This document shows, one piece after another, positions 8,482 to 17,393 of a stretch of DNA of 64,000 nucleotides; the stretch's first letter is position 1, and each line of letters begins with the position of its first letter. The stretch is from NCBI RefSeq assembly GCF_017347605.1, contig NZ_AP024484.1:682001-746000 (forward strand), given 5' to 3'. Position numbers and translations under genes: made by a program. This stretch comes from Prevotella herbatica (GTDB lineage: Bacteria; Bacteroidota; Bacteroidia; Bacteroidales; Bacteroidaceae). Below the pieces are notes generated by a model that saw only the letters and a program-made list of their open reading frames with translations, made no database searches and was not told the origin of the DNA.

Positions 8482-8988
8482 TTATAACATCAGTATTCTA
8501 ACTTCAGCATTTCCCATTTTTGTTATTTCGCTCATAGGTTTATTGAAATATACACTCTGTATAGCCTTATTAATAATGCCATGTCCAACAGCAAGCACTT
8601 TTTTATCAGGATACGTAACTTTAAGATATGTGAGGAAATTGCGTGCACGGCTCTTCATCTTTTCTAGCGTTTCAACATTATCAGGCCATTCTGCATCCTG
8701 CATATCAGGAATAAACTTACCTGTGAAATCGCCCCAGTCACGCTCACGGATAAGCGAAGTTGATTCTACTTCCTTATTATGTGGAGCAGCAATTATCTTG
8801 CATGTATCATAAGAGCGTTTCAAATCACTAGATATAAACGCATCTATATCACAATTCTTCATCTTCTCACAAACCTCTTTAGCCTGTTCTATACCTTTTT
8901 CATTAAGTTGCCCCTGACACTGTCCTTGAAGGATTTGGGCAGCATTATCAACAGTTTCGCCATGACGAACTAAATATAATGTAGTCAT
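8482..8988 (-). CDS. Histidine phosphatase family (phosphoglycerate-mutase-like)
   Basis: This 168-residue cytoplasmic protein has the N-terminal catalytic LVRHGETVDN motif (RHG), a second ISSDLKRSYDT region and the C-terminal VGHGIINKAI with the second catalytic His. It belongs to the CobC/GpmB-like branch of the histidine phosphatase superfamily, which hydrolyses small phosphate esters. The substrate cannot be told from sequence. A TATTTTTG -7 box (9008-9015, minus strand) lies 20 bp upstream, and the gene is divergent from the DUF308 gene. Confidence 0.88.
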   Translation of the reverse strand: MTTLYLVRHGETVDNAAQILQGQCQGQLNEKGIEQAKEVCEKMKNCDIDAFISSDLKRSYDTCKIIAAPHNKEVESTSLIRERDWGDFTGKFIPDMQDAEWPDNVETLEKMKSRARNFLTYLKVTYPDKKVLAVGHGIINKAIQSVYFNKPMSEITKMGNAEVRILML

Positions 8989-9007
8989 ATATTAAATATT
9001 TTGAATG

Positions 9008-9066
9008 CAAAAATACAAAAAAGAAGACATTTTCAGCATTGGAATTAAGAGTTTTTTGTAACTTTG
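9008..9066. promoter_or_regulatory. Divergent promoter pair
   Basis: TATTTTTG on the minus strand (9008-9015) serves the phosphatase. TAACTTTG on the plus strand (9059-9066), with a TTG at 9039-9041, serves the DUF308 gene. Confidence 0.6.
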
Positions 9067-9083
9067 CAGAAAACTAATATGTT

Positions 9084-9701
9084 ATGAAAATATTCCAAAG
9101 CTCTTTTTTTCGTGCTATATGTGCTATTATAATAGGCATATTACTAATTCAATATCGTGAACAGACATTGACTTGGATAACTATTGCAATAGGAATATTG
9201 TTTTTCATATCTGGCATCTTGTCTATTGCCGAATATGTGTCAACAAAGAAACTATCAGATAAACCAGAAGTTTATGATGCTGAGGGTAAATTAATATCAG
9301 GAGGTCCAAAACCACATTTCCCTATTTTAGGAGTAGCTAGTCTGTTACTTGGAGTTATATTGGCATTAATGACAAATATGTTCATCACCAGTCTGACATA
9401 CATTATATCAGGAGTACTCATAATCGGTGCTATAGGCCAATTCATATTTCTTGCCAATACATCAAAGTATGCATCTGTAGGTTTCTACTACTGGATAATG
9501 CCTTCTGTGATATTAATTGTAGGTATCATAGCAATAGTTTATCCAACAGCCATTGCGACAGCTCCTCTTTTCGTTATAGGATGGTGTATGTTGCTATACG
9601 GAGTGGTTGAATGCATAAATGCACTTAAAGCTATAAACTGCAGAAAGCAATTCTACAGAAAAGAAAATTCTGAATTAAAAAATAATAAAGCAGAAGACTG
9701 A
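9084..9701 (+). CDS. HdeD-like DUF308 membrane protein
   Basis: This 205-residue integral membrane protein has about six hydrophobic helices in pairs, a pattern typical of the DUF308/HdeD family. The N-terminus (RAICAIIIGILLIQYREQTLTW) matches the usual start, an amphipathic segment followed by a helix. In enterobacteria HdeD contributes to acid resistance at high cell density; for Bacteroidetes members no function is established. It is a single-gene unit between a divergent promoter and a convergent terminator. Confidence 0.85.
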   Translation: MKIFQSSFFRAICAIIIGILLIQYREQTLTWITIAIGILFFISGILSIAEYVSTKKLSDKPEVYDAEGKLISGGPKPHFPILGVASLLLGVILALMTNMFITSLTYIISGVLIIGAIGQFIFLANTSKYASVGFYYWIMPSVILIVGIIAIVYPTAIATAPLFVIGWCMLLYGVVECINALKAINCRKQFYRKENSELKNNKAED

Positions 9702-9723
9702 TTACATTCTTCTGCTTTATTAA
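9686..9723. terminator. Bidirectional terminator
   Basis: A perfect 14-bp stem (9686-9699 with 9710-9723), A-rich on one side and T-rich on the other, separates the DUF308 gene from convergent udk. Its left arm includes the last codons of the DUF308 gene. Confidence 0.85.
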
Positions 9724-9725
9724 TA

Positions 9726-10352
9726 TCATTCATGAGGAACAAGTCCCTCGATGTATTTACATAATATTGCTATACCTTTTATATTCTCTCCTCCTTGCGG
9801 AATAATAAGATCGGCATAACGTTTTGTCGGCTCAATAAATTGTTCGTGCATCGGCTTCAACACCTTCAAATATCTTTCAACAACCATTGAAACTGTACGT
9901 CCACGATCAATGGTATCACGCTGGATATTTCTTATAAGTCGCTCATCTGGATCACAGTCCACAAATATTCTGAGATCCATAAGATCACGCAATTTCTTGT
10001 TTATCAAGGTCATAATACCCTCGATAATTATCACAGGCTTTGGCTCTACATGCACTGTTTCTGGCAAACGATTACAAAGCAGATAACTATATGTAGGTTG
10101 TTCTATAGCTATTCCGTTTCGCAAGTCGTTGACGTGCTTATTCAACAGTTTCCAGTCAAATGCATCAGGATGGTCAAAATTTATAGCGTGACGTTCATCT
10201 TCAGTCATGTGTGAAGTGTCATTGTAATATGAGTCAAGTGGAACAACAGCCACATAATGCGGTGGCAACGCCTCAACAATCTTTCTTACAACAGTGGTCT
10301 TTCCACTTCCTGTTCCACCAGCAATGCCGATGATAGTAATTTTATCGTCCAT
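9726..10352 (-). CDS. udk: Uridine kinase
   Basis: This 208-residue P-loop enzyme has the Walker A motif GIAGGTGSGKTT, then LDSYYND, NFDHPDAFDW and an IIEGIMTL segment. All are conserved in uridine/cytidine kinases of the pyrimidine salvage pathway. It uses ATP or GTP to make UMP/CMP. It starts 33 bp downstream of the DNA-glycosylase-like gene on the same strand, so the EEP, glycosylase-like and udk genes may form one unit. Length and motifs are standard. Confidence 0.95.
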   Translation of the reverse strand: MDDKITIIGIAGGTGSGKTTVVRKIVEALPPHYVAVVPLDSYYNDTSHMTEDERHAINFDHPDAFDWKLLNKHVNDLRNGIAIEQPTYSYLLCNRLPETVHVEPKPVIIIEGIMTLINKKLRDLMDLRIFVDCDPDERLIRNIQRDTIDRGRTVSMVVERYLKVLKPMHEQFIEPTKRYADLIIPQGGENIKGIAILCKYIEGLVPHE

Positions 10353-10385
10353 TATAATGTTATTATTGTAATTTTGTGGCAGAAG

Positions 10386-10955
10386 CTAAATAAGTTCATC
10401 AAACATCACACGATAGAACTCTGCCTTTTTTTCCAACTGCATAGGATAAGCCCTACTGCTGCTTGGCATTCTATATAGTTTCATTGGCCGGCCATCGAAC
10501 ACGAACTCTGCGCTCTGTCCCATCTTCGGCATTTCTTTTATACTGTAATGACGCATGAATATATCGGTAGCTAATTGTCCCGCAGTAAGCACCCCCTTAC
10601 AATCTGGCAAACTTTTCAACATAGCGTCAAGATCACTAGGCTGCACTATCTCAAGATCTTTATCAGATGCCGTATTTTTTGTTCTACGTATTTGCAATGC
10701 TGTATCAAATATCGCAATTCCCTTTTCGGCAAGAAAAGTCTTTATCATCTCAAGACGAAAAGTTTTATTCTCTGCATCAACAAAGTGCATCTTATCTGAA
10801 AAGAAAAGATATCCAAATATACGCCACATATCGTTTTGAAAATTTGGATAATACCATTCAAAACACCAGCGCTTACTTGCTGGTGGAAAGGTACCGAGCA
10901 TCAGCAACTTTGCATTGCTCGGCAACCAAGGTTCAAAAGGATGTGTTTCTATCAA
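10386..10955 (-). CDS. Uracil-DNA-glycosylase-superfamily protein
   Basis: This 189-residue protein contains KLLMLGTFPPASKRW, the first active-site-like loop of small UDG-superfamily members (L-G-x-F/Y-P). The central FDTALQIRRTKNTASDKDL and the later YRMPSSSRAYP resemble the second (SS/N) loop. The family removes uracil or hypoxanthine from DNA. The subgroup is uncertain because the first loop is GTFPP and the activating acid is not obvious. Its start overlaps the stop of the upstream EEP gene by 4 bp, so the two are translationally coupled. Confidence 0.75.
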   Translation of the reverse strand: MIETHPFEPWLPSNAKLLMLGTFPPASKRWCFEWYYPNFQNDMWRIFGYLFFSDKMHFVDAENKTFRLEMIKTFLAEKGIAIFDTALQIRRTKNTASDKDLEIVQPSDLDAMLKSLPDCKGVLTAGQLATDIFMRHYSIKEMPKMGQSAEFVFDGRPMKLYRMPSSSRAYPMQLEKKAEFYRVMFDELI

Positions 10956-11995
10956 TTTGCCTGTTCTTTAACAAGATATACACATACTGGCAAGTGGTCT
11001 GAATATCCATCAAGCCATACACCACCAGCACTTGTTCGTTTAGGACTTCCCTTATATTGTCCTTCTGTCTGGAATAGATAAGGCATACGCTGAATCTTAT
11101 TCTTCCAGAATTTTAATGTAGAGAATCCTTTGTTATCACCTTTATTAAGTAGGTTTGGTGACAAGATTATCTGATCAAATAAATTCCAGGTACCACGATA
11201 CATCAATGTACCAGTACCTTGTTTTAAAACATTATACCAAGGATTATACATATCATCAGGTCCTACCATATCAATATCTTCCTTTGCAGAAAGGGCTACA
11301 TGCATACTCTTATCTGTAGGGTCGTCATTCATATCACCCATTATCATGATCTTAACTTTTGGATCTTCTTTAAGAAGTGAATCCTTGACAGCCTTAACCT
11401 GAGTTGCGCCCCACTCACGATATGCGGAACCATTAAAACGACTAGGTAAATGACATACGATGAATACAACATGCTCGTCAGCCAACTTGCCACTAATAGT
11501 TAAGAAGCCACGTGTTTTATAACTACTGTCCTTGAGTTCTTTCTGTACATAAGGTACAAGTTTCATATTATCCACCTTAAACATCTTTGGATTATAAAGC
11601 AAAGCACAGTCTATACCACGCATATCAGGTCCCTCAATATGGCAATATTTATAATTGCGAGCCTTTAGTTCTGGCTGATTTGTAAGATCGGTCAACACCT
11701 TGTCATTCTCAACCTCACTAAGCCCAATAACAGAGCACCCAACATTCGGAAGGAGGTCTGTTCCCATATCAGAAAGCGCTTGTGCCATGTTGTGTAACTT
11801 ATGAGAATACTTCAATCCATCCCAATGATAAGAACCACTTGGAAGAAATTCGTAATCATTTTTGCCTTCGTCATGACATGTATCAAACAAATTCTCTTGA
11901 TTGTAAAAACCTACTGCGTAAACAGAAAACTTCTTTTGCGCTGTGGCTGTAATGCTAATCAGCAGAACTGCCAATATTAATAATTGCTTTTTCAT
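10952..11995 (-). CDS. Secreted endonuclease/exonuclease/phosphatase (EEP) family protein
   Basis: This 347-residue protein has an N-terminal signal peptide (KKQLLILAVLLISITATAQ) and the EEP fold landmarks. These are a metal-binding Glu in GLSEVENDKV, GDMNDDPTD (the GDxN motif) and the terminal SDHLPVCVYL (SDHxPV). EEP enzymes hydrolyse phosphodiesters or phosphomonoesters with Mg2+; exported Bacteroidetes members are often annotated as extracellular nucleases. It is divergent from the TonB-receptor-like gene at 12191. No lipobox is visible, so it is probably periplasmic or secreted. Confidence 0.88.
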   Translation of the reverse strand: MKKQLLILAVLLISITATAQKKFSVYAVGFYNQENLFDTCHDEGKNDYEFLPSGSYHWDGLKYSHKLHNMAQALSDMGTDLLPNVGCSVIGLSEVENDKVLTDLTNQPELKARNYKYCHIEGPDMRGIDCALLYNPKMFKVDNMKLVPYVQKELKDSSYKTRGFLTISGKLADEHVVFIVCHLPSRFNGSAYREWGATQVKAVKDSLLKEDPKVKIMIMGDMNDDPTDKSMHVALSAKEDIDMVGPDDMYNPWYNVLKQGTGTLMYRGTWNLFDQIILSPNLLNKGDNKGFSTLKFWKNKIQRMPYLFQTEGQYKGSPKRTSAGGVWLDGYSDHLPVCVYLVKEQAN

Positions 11996-12190
11996 CTATA
12001 ATAAAGAATGTAATATTATTTTAATAACCTTAGCCAATACCTATTAAATAAAGGCGCATGAACTGCAAATATACACATTTTTATTTAATGTATATGTATG
12101 TTCTAAAAAAATTAACTTAAAATTCTCTTTAATTTAATTTTTATTTTGTTACTTTGCAAAATACTATTAATATTTATTAAACATCAAACT

Positions 12191-14725
12191 ATGCAAAAGA
12201 AGCTCCAATTAGCATTGTTCGCGCTCTGCTATTCGTCTCTTGCGCTCGCTCAGAATAACAACAATTCTCAGCAACAGGCAAAGGCTTTAGACGAGAATGC
12301 GTTCACTTTTACAGAAGCACAGTTGGGTGAGGATGACAACATGAGTCAAAATGTAACCATCCTTAACTCTAACACTAATGCGTATGCCAGCGAGGTTGGT
12401 TATCTTTTTTCACCGGTCCGCTTTCGTTATCGCGCTTTCAACCAAAAGTATAACGATATTTATATTAACGGCGCCCCTGTTAACGACGTAGAACGTGGAC
12501 AATTCAGTTTTTCATCTATTGGTGGTCTAAACCAGATGACACGCAATGTTGATTTCTCACTTCCATTTGAGAGCAACAACTATGGAATGACTGATATGGG
12601 GGGAAGCAATAATTATAATTTCCGTAGTGGAAGTATGGCAGCAGGTCACCGTATAAGTTTAGCAGGTGCAAACCGCAATTATACATTACGTGGTATGTAT
12701 TCATACAGCAGCGGATTCAACGCTAAAGGCTGGGCTTTCAGTGGAAACCTTACTTATCGTTGGGCAAATCGTGGATATGTAGAGGGCACATTCTATAATT
12801 CACTATCTTATTTTCTCGGTGTACAGAAACTTCTTGGAAAACATAGTTTCTCATTTGCCACATGGGGCAATCCTACAGAGCGTGCTACACAAGGTGCAGC
12901 TACTGACGAAAGCTACTGGCTTGCAAATGATAACCAATATAATCCTTATTGGGGTTATCAGAATGGAAAGAAGCGTAACTCTCGTGTAGTTAATGATTTC
13001 GCTCCTTCTGCTCTCTTCACTTGGGACTGGAACATAAATAACAAGACAAAACTCACAACAACAGTACTTGGAAAATACAGTATGTATTCAAGCACAAAGT
13101 TGAACTATAACAATTCTGACAACCCAGCTCCTGATTACTATAAGAGTCTACCTAGTAGCTTTTATGATGTATGGGGAAGCAACGCTCAATATCAGACACC
13201 ACAAGCTCTTGCTGATTGGCAACGCGCTTACGACTGGTTGAGCAACAGCAAAGCCAACCGCCAGATTAATTGGGATCGTCTTTACGCAGCCAACCAGAAT
13301 GTAAATACTGAAGGTGTAGACGCTATGTATTACGTACAGAAACGTCATAGCAACAATCTAAATGTAACACTTGCCTCTGCACTCACAAAGCACTTAACAG
13401 ACAAGAGTACTTGGAACCTCGGTTTTGCAGCCATAGCTAATAAAGGTTTTCATTATCAGACAATGGATGACCTTCTCGGTGCAAATACATTCCACAACAT
13501 AAATACTTATGCTATTGGTACATACCCTATTGGCTCTGATTATCTCCAATATGATTTAAATCATCCAAACGCACTTATTAAAGAGGGAGACAAGTTTGGT
13601 TACGACTATACTCTTAACGTAATAAAGGGTAATATATGGAGTAACTATACTGAGACTTTCGGAATTCTTCATTATAGCATAGCTGCAAAGATTGGTTACG
13701 ACGGAATGAACCGTGACGGCAAGATGCGCAACGGATTGTTTGCAGACAATTCTTACGGCAAGAGTAAGACTGCTAACTTCCTTTCTGGTGGTGCTAAATT
13801 CAGCGGATCAATTGATCTTAGCCATGGAAGCGTAATATCTCTCGGTCTTGGTTATGAGCACAAAGCTCCTACTGCTAATGTTGCCTTCCAGGCTCCAGAA
13901 ATGAACAACGACTTCGTTCAGAATCTTAAGAACGAGCGCATATTCAGCAGCGAACTTGCTTATCAGTTCAATAATTCTTGGCTTCATGCTAACTTAAGCG
14001 GTTATTACAGCCGTATTGATAACGCAACAGAATGGACTTGTTTCTATTTTGATGATATCAACTCATTCTCTTATAATTCACTTACAGGTTTGAACAAGGA
14101 ATATTATGGTGCAGAACTTGGACTTAACTTCAAATTAACATCATTCCTTGACTTAAAGGCTCTTGGTACTATCAGCGAAGCTAAGAACATTAGCAACGCA
14201 AAAGTTCGTTATATGAATTCAACACAGGGTACTTACGTAGACGATATAGCTCTTGTTGAAAACATGCGTGAGAGCGGAACACCACTGACTGCTGGTAGTC
14301 TCGGTTTGAGTTTCCATCAGGGTGGATGGTATATAGACCTTAACGGAAACTATTATGACCGCATCTACTTGAGCTACTCTCCTTACTATCGTTATCAGAC
14401 TCCTTTGAAAAATCAGAAGAGTGTTGACAATGAAGGAAACTATATCGTTTCTCCACAAGATAAGGGAAAAGGTGGTTTCATGCTTGATGGTACAATCGGT
14501 AAAAGTATCCGCCTTAAGAAAGGCAGTCTGTCTATAAACCTAATGGTTACTAACATTCTTAACAACCAGAAGATTGTAACAGGTGGTTACGAGCAAAGTC
14601 GTAGTGACTACTCTCTAAAGAACGACGGTAGCACTAGCGACCGTTGCTACAGATTCTCAAAGAACCCTAAGAAGTATTATATTTACGGAACTAACGGAAT
14701 GCTACAAATAGCATATAGATTCTAA
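12191..14725 (+). CDS. TonB-dependent receptor-like outer-membrane barrel
   Basis: This 844-residue protein has a signal peptide (QKKLQLALFALCYSSLALAQ) and no carboxypeptidase-like N-terminal repeat. A short plug-like region (YNDIYINGAPVNDVERG near residue 90) follows, then a long alternating-strand barrel ending in an aromatic residue (QIAYRF), as in outer-membrane proteins. TonB-dependent receptors import ligands across the outer membrane. The start at 12191 is chosen over 12146 because the extra 15 residues precede a good signal peptide. It begins a three-gene unit with two lipoproteins: 17 bp to the next gene, then 39 bp. The ligand is unknown; context suggests nucleic acid or a derived product. 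Confidence 0.85.
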   Translation: MQKKLQLALFALCYSSLALAQNNNNSQQQAKALDENAFTFTEAQLGEDDNMSQNVTILNSNTNAYASEVGYLFSPVRFRYRAFNQKYNDIYINGAPVNDVERGQFSFSSIGGLNQMTRNVDFSLPFESNNYGMTDMGGSNNYNFRSGSMAAGHRISLAGANRNYTLRGMYSYSSGFNAKGWAFSGNLTYRWANRGYVEGTFYNSLSYFLGVQKLLGKHSFSFATWGNPTERATQGAATDESYWLANDNQYNPYWGYQNGKKRNSRVVNDFAPSALFTWDWNINNKTKLTTTVLGKYSMYSSTKLNYNNSDNPAPDYYKSLPSSFYDVWGSNAQYQTPQALADWQRAYDWLSNSKANRQINWDRLYAANQNVNTEGVDAMYYVQKRHSNNLNVTLASALTKHLTDKSTWNLGFAAIANKGFHYQTMDDLLGANTFHNINTYAIGTYPIGSDYLQYDLNHPNALIKEGDKFGYDYTLNVIKGNIWSNYTETFGILHYSIAAKIGYDGMNRDGKMRNGLFADNSYGKSKTANFLSGGAKFSGSIDLSHGSVISLGLGYEHKAPTANVAFQAPEMNNDFVQNLKNERIFSSELAYQFNNSWLHANLSGYYSRIDNATEWTCFYFDDINSFSYNSLTGLNKEYYGAELGLNFKLTSFLDLKALGTISEAKNISNAKVRYMNSTQGTYVDDIALVENMRESGTPLTAGSLGLSFHQGGWYIDLNGNYYDRIYLSYSPYYRYQTPLKNQKSVDNEGNYIVSPQDKGKGGFMLDGTIGKSIRLKKGSLSINLMVTNILNNQKIVTGGYEQSRSDYSLKNDGSTSDRCYRFSKNPKKYYIYGTNGMLQIAYRF

Positions 14726-14742
14726 TTTAAATCCCATAAGAA

Positions 14743-15579
14743 ATGAAGAATATTAAATATATAATGTTAGCTCTTGTCTGCACACTCTTTACAGGATGTA
14801 TGGACGGCAACTGGGACGAGCCTACGGGTTATCAGAGAGGAAACACAGCTGTTCCTGAGACAAACATTATGACCATAGCACAAGTTAAAGCGAAATATCA
14901 GTCTACTTTATCTCAAGCTTATGGCTACGCTCCTGTAACAGATGACATTCAGATAAAGGCCTATGTTACAGGTAACGATATTGAAGGCAATTTATTCAGT
15001 CAGATTTCTCTTGAAGACGGAACAGGTGCTATACTTGTTGGTATCAACGAGGGTGGTATTAATGGATATCTTCCTATAGGAACTGAAATCATTGTAAACC
15101 TTAAGGGGTTATACATTGGATGCTATGGTATGCAACCTCAAATCGGAGACAAATATCTCAGTGCAAAGGGTGAAACTTCTGTCGGAAGAATGAGCAAACT
15201 CTTTTGGAATCAGCAATTCAAATATACAGGTAAGACTGTAACAGCTGTATCTACAGAATTCAATCAAGCTAGCTTGAAAGATGCTCAATATCTCACAGAC
15301 AATGCAGGAAAACTGATGACTATAAAGGGAGTTACATTTACTGATGGTGGGCAGAAAGTCTACAGTAACAAGGAAGATGTAGTAAACAACAATTGTTGTG
15401 AACGTGCTTTAAATGGATTGAGCAGTTATAACATTGTTGTGAGAACTAGTACTTATGCAGACTTCGCTGCTGAGAAACTTCCTTCAAGTAAGGTTAATAT
15501 TACAGGTATTTTCACTCGCTACAATAATAAATGGCAGGTTATCATCCGCAAAGCAAGTGATGTAGAAAATGCAAATTAA
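14743..15579 (+). CDS. DUF5689-type OB-fold surface lipoprotein
   Basis: This 278-residue lipoprotein has lipobox LFTGC at residues 15-19. The mature part contains the pattern typical of DUF5689: a TIAQVKAKYQ helix, DIQIKAYVTGNDIEGN, SQISLEDGTGAILVGIN and GTEIIVNLKGLYIG. These resemble OB-fold strands like those in secreted nucleases. A C-terminal half (about 150-275) repeats a similar beta pattern. Such proteins commonly sit next to TonB receptors and secreted nucleases in Bacteroidetes, and it lies 17 bp after the receptor. An extracellular nucleic-acid-binding role is inference from the fold and neighbours. Confidence 0.8.
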   Translation: MKNIKYIMLALVCTLFTGCMDGNWDEPTGYQRGNTAVPETNIMTIAQVKAKYQSTLSQAYGYAPVTDDIQIKAYVTGNDIEGNLFSQISLEDGTGAILVGINEGGINGYLPIGTEIIVNLKGLYIGCYGMQPQIGDKYLSAKGETSVGRMSKLFWNQQFKYTGKTVTAVSTEFNQASLKDAQYLTDNAGKLMTIKGVTFTDGGQKVYSNKEDVVNNNCCERALNGLSSYNIVVRTSTYADFAAEKLPSSKVNITGIFTRYNNKWQVIIRKASDVENAN

Positions 15580-15618
15580 ATTGCTATTAAAACAGTAAAA
15601 ACAAAAAACAGGAAATAT

Positions 15619-16947
15619 ATGAAAAAGTTTATTTATTCATTATTCGCATTGGCTATTACAGCCATGACATTCACTAGTTGTGAAGATGTTCCAATGCCTT
15701 ACAGTGAACCAACAAACGGTGGAAGTACAACCACATACACCGGTCAAGGTACTGTTGATGATCCATATACAGTGGCTGACGCAAACAACTATATCAAAGC
15801 TGGCGTTGGTCTAGACCAAACCGTTTATGTAAAGGGTAAAATCTCTTCTGTAGACTCTGTCAGTTTAAATTATGGTAATGCATACTACAAAATTTCAGAC
15901 GACGGAACATCTACTGGTCAGCTAATCGTTTATCGTGGTTATGCTTTCGGAAACCAGAAATTCAAGTCTGCTAATGAAATCAAAGTTGGTGACGATGTTG
16001 TTCTTGTTGGTAAGATTGGTGCATTCAAGGGCACTTATGAATTCATGCAGGGTAACTATATCAACACTCTTAATGGAAAGACATATACTCCTACAACAGT
16101 AAATGATAACTCTATTGATAAGCCATATAATGTAGCAAAAGCTATTGACGTTATTAATGCCGGTCCACCTACAGTTCCTGTTTATGTAAAGGGTATCATT
16201 TCTACCGCTCCTACATTTAATTCTAAATATGGCAGCTTAACATATTACATATCTGATGACGGAACAACAACTTCACAATTACAAATTTACTCTGGTCTAA
16301 ATAAAGATAGTGTACAATTCACTTCTGCTAATGATTTGAAGATTGGTCAGACTGTTGAAGTTTACGGTGTTATTAAAGATTTTAATGGCAAGCCAGAAAT
16401 GGACAAGAATAACTTTCTTATCTCTGTAACTGGTGATGGCACATCAACTGGTGGCGAGACTGGTGGTGGAACCGGAACTGGAGTTTCAGCCTTTACAAAT
16501 GGTGATTTTGAAACTTGGGCAGACAATCTTCCTACCAACTGGAAATCTACATCAACCGCAAGTAGCGCAACTCTTAGCCAAAGCACTGATGCGCACGGAG
16601 GCAAGTACTCTGTATTAGTTGCAGGTAACACTTCTAGTAATAAACGCCTAGGATATACAGAAATGAAGCTAAGTGCTGGAACATATACAATGAAATTTTA
16701 TGCAAAAGCAGCAACAGCAGATGGTGGTTCTGTCGCTCCTGGATATGTTCCTATTTCAAGTGACAACAAAGCAGGAAGCTATGTCTATGGTTCTTATGTC
16801 AACAACTTGACTCCCTCTACATGGGTAGAAGTAACATACTCATTCACGCTTGATGCAGAAACAACGATTTGCCTTGTTGTTATGAATCCAAAGTCACCAG
16901 GCAAGGATGTACTTATAGACGATTTTACATTTACACAAAGTAAGTAA
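15619..16947 (+). CDS. Lipoprotein with two OB-fold-like repeats and a jelly-roll domain
   Basis: This 442-residue protein has a lipoprotein signal (FTSC near residues 18-21). Two tandem repeats (about residues 45-150 and 165-275) each contain YVKG-x-I-S, YYISDDGTTTSQLQIYSG-like strands and a KIG/VGDxV-x-V segment, resembling DUF6359-type OB folds. A Gly/Thr-rich linker (about 276-292) leads to a C-terminal domain beginning NGDFETWADNLPTNW and ending VLIDDFTF, like carbohydrate-binding jelly rolls. It is the third gene of the receptor unit. The architecture suggests a surface ligand-binding protein; the ligand is not known. Confidence 0.8.
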   Translation: MKKFIYSLFALAITAMTFTSCEDVPMPYSEPTNGGSTTTYTGQGTVDDPYTVADANNYIKAGVGLDQTVYVKGKISSVDSVSLNYGNAYYKISDDGTSTGQLIVYRGYAFGNQKFKSANEIKVGDDVVLVGKIGAFKGTYEFMQGNYINTLNGKTYTPTTVNDNSIDKPYNVAKAIDVINAGPPTVPVYVKGIISTAPTFNSKYGSLTYYISDDGTTTSQLQIYSGLNKDSVQFTSANDLKIGQTVEVYGVIKDFNGKPEMDKNNFLISVTGDGTSTGGETGGGTGTGVSAFTNGDFETWADNLPTNWKSTSTASSATLSQSTDAHGGKYSVLVAGNTSSNKRLGYTEMKLSAGTYTMKFYAKAATADGGSVAPGYVPISSDNKAGSYVYGSYVNNLTPSTWVEVTYSFTLDAETTICLVVMNPKSPGKDVLIDDFTFTQSK

Positions 16948-16970
16948 ATTCCAAAAACTTATCTAAATAT

Positions 16971-17008
16971 TTGGCAGGCTGCAAAATTTTGATTAATTTT
17001 GCAGCCTG
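16971..17008 (+). promoter_or_regulatory. rpmE2 promoter embedded in a hairpin
   Basis: TTG (16971-16973), a 20-bp spacer and TAATTTTG (16994-17001) form a good Bacteroidetes promoter. The spacer and -7 box lie within a perfect 14-bp stem-loop (16975-16988 with 16995-17008) that would also act as a terminator-like hairpin for the lipoprotein gene. Confidence 0.65.
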
Positions 17009-17050
17009 TTACGTAGATAACAAAATTACAAACAATAATATTTAAACGAA

Positions 17051-17302
17051 ATGAAAAAAGGTATTCATCCAGAAAACTATCGTCCCGTCGTATTTAAGGA
17101 TATGTCCAACGGCGATATGTTCCTTACAAAGTCTACTTGCAAGACAAACGAAAATGTAGAATTTGAAGGCGAAACTTACCCAATTGTAAAGGTCGAAATC
17201 TCAAGTACTTCTCACCCATTTTATACAGGTAAGAACAAACTTGTTGATACAGCAGGTCGCGTTGACCGCTTCATGAACCGTTACGGTAAGTTGAAGAAGT
17301 AA
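17051..17302 (+). CDS. rpmE2: Ribosomal protein L31, type B
   Basis: This 83-residue protein begins [19 protein letters not shown] and contains [13 protein letters not shown] and [11 protein letters not shown], diagnostic of L31. Only one Cys is present, so it lacks the CxxC zinc ligands and is the zinc-independent (C-minus) type B form. This form often replaces the zinc form under zinc limitation; no Zur-type site is recognised here. It has its own promoter in the hairpin upstream and a strong terminator downstream, so it is monocistronic. Confidence 0.96.
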   Translation: MKKGIHPENYRPVVFKDMSNGDMFLTKSTCKTNENVEFEGETYPIVKVEISSTSHPFYTGKNKLVDTAGRVDRFMNRYGKLKK

Positions 17303-17333
17303 ATATATCCTTTTACAAGTATATATTAATAGA

Positions 17334-17374
17334 GTGCGTTCGAACGTAGTTGCATATACGTTCGAGCGCATTTT
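17334..17374 (+). terminator. Terminator after rpmE2
   Basis: A 15-bp stem with one G-T pair (17334-17348 with 17357-17371) is followed by TTTT. It lies just upstream of the nuclease start at 17394. Confidence 0.85.
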
Positions 17375-17393
17375 CGTCTTAAAAATATTACGT

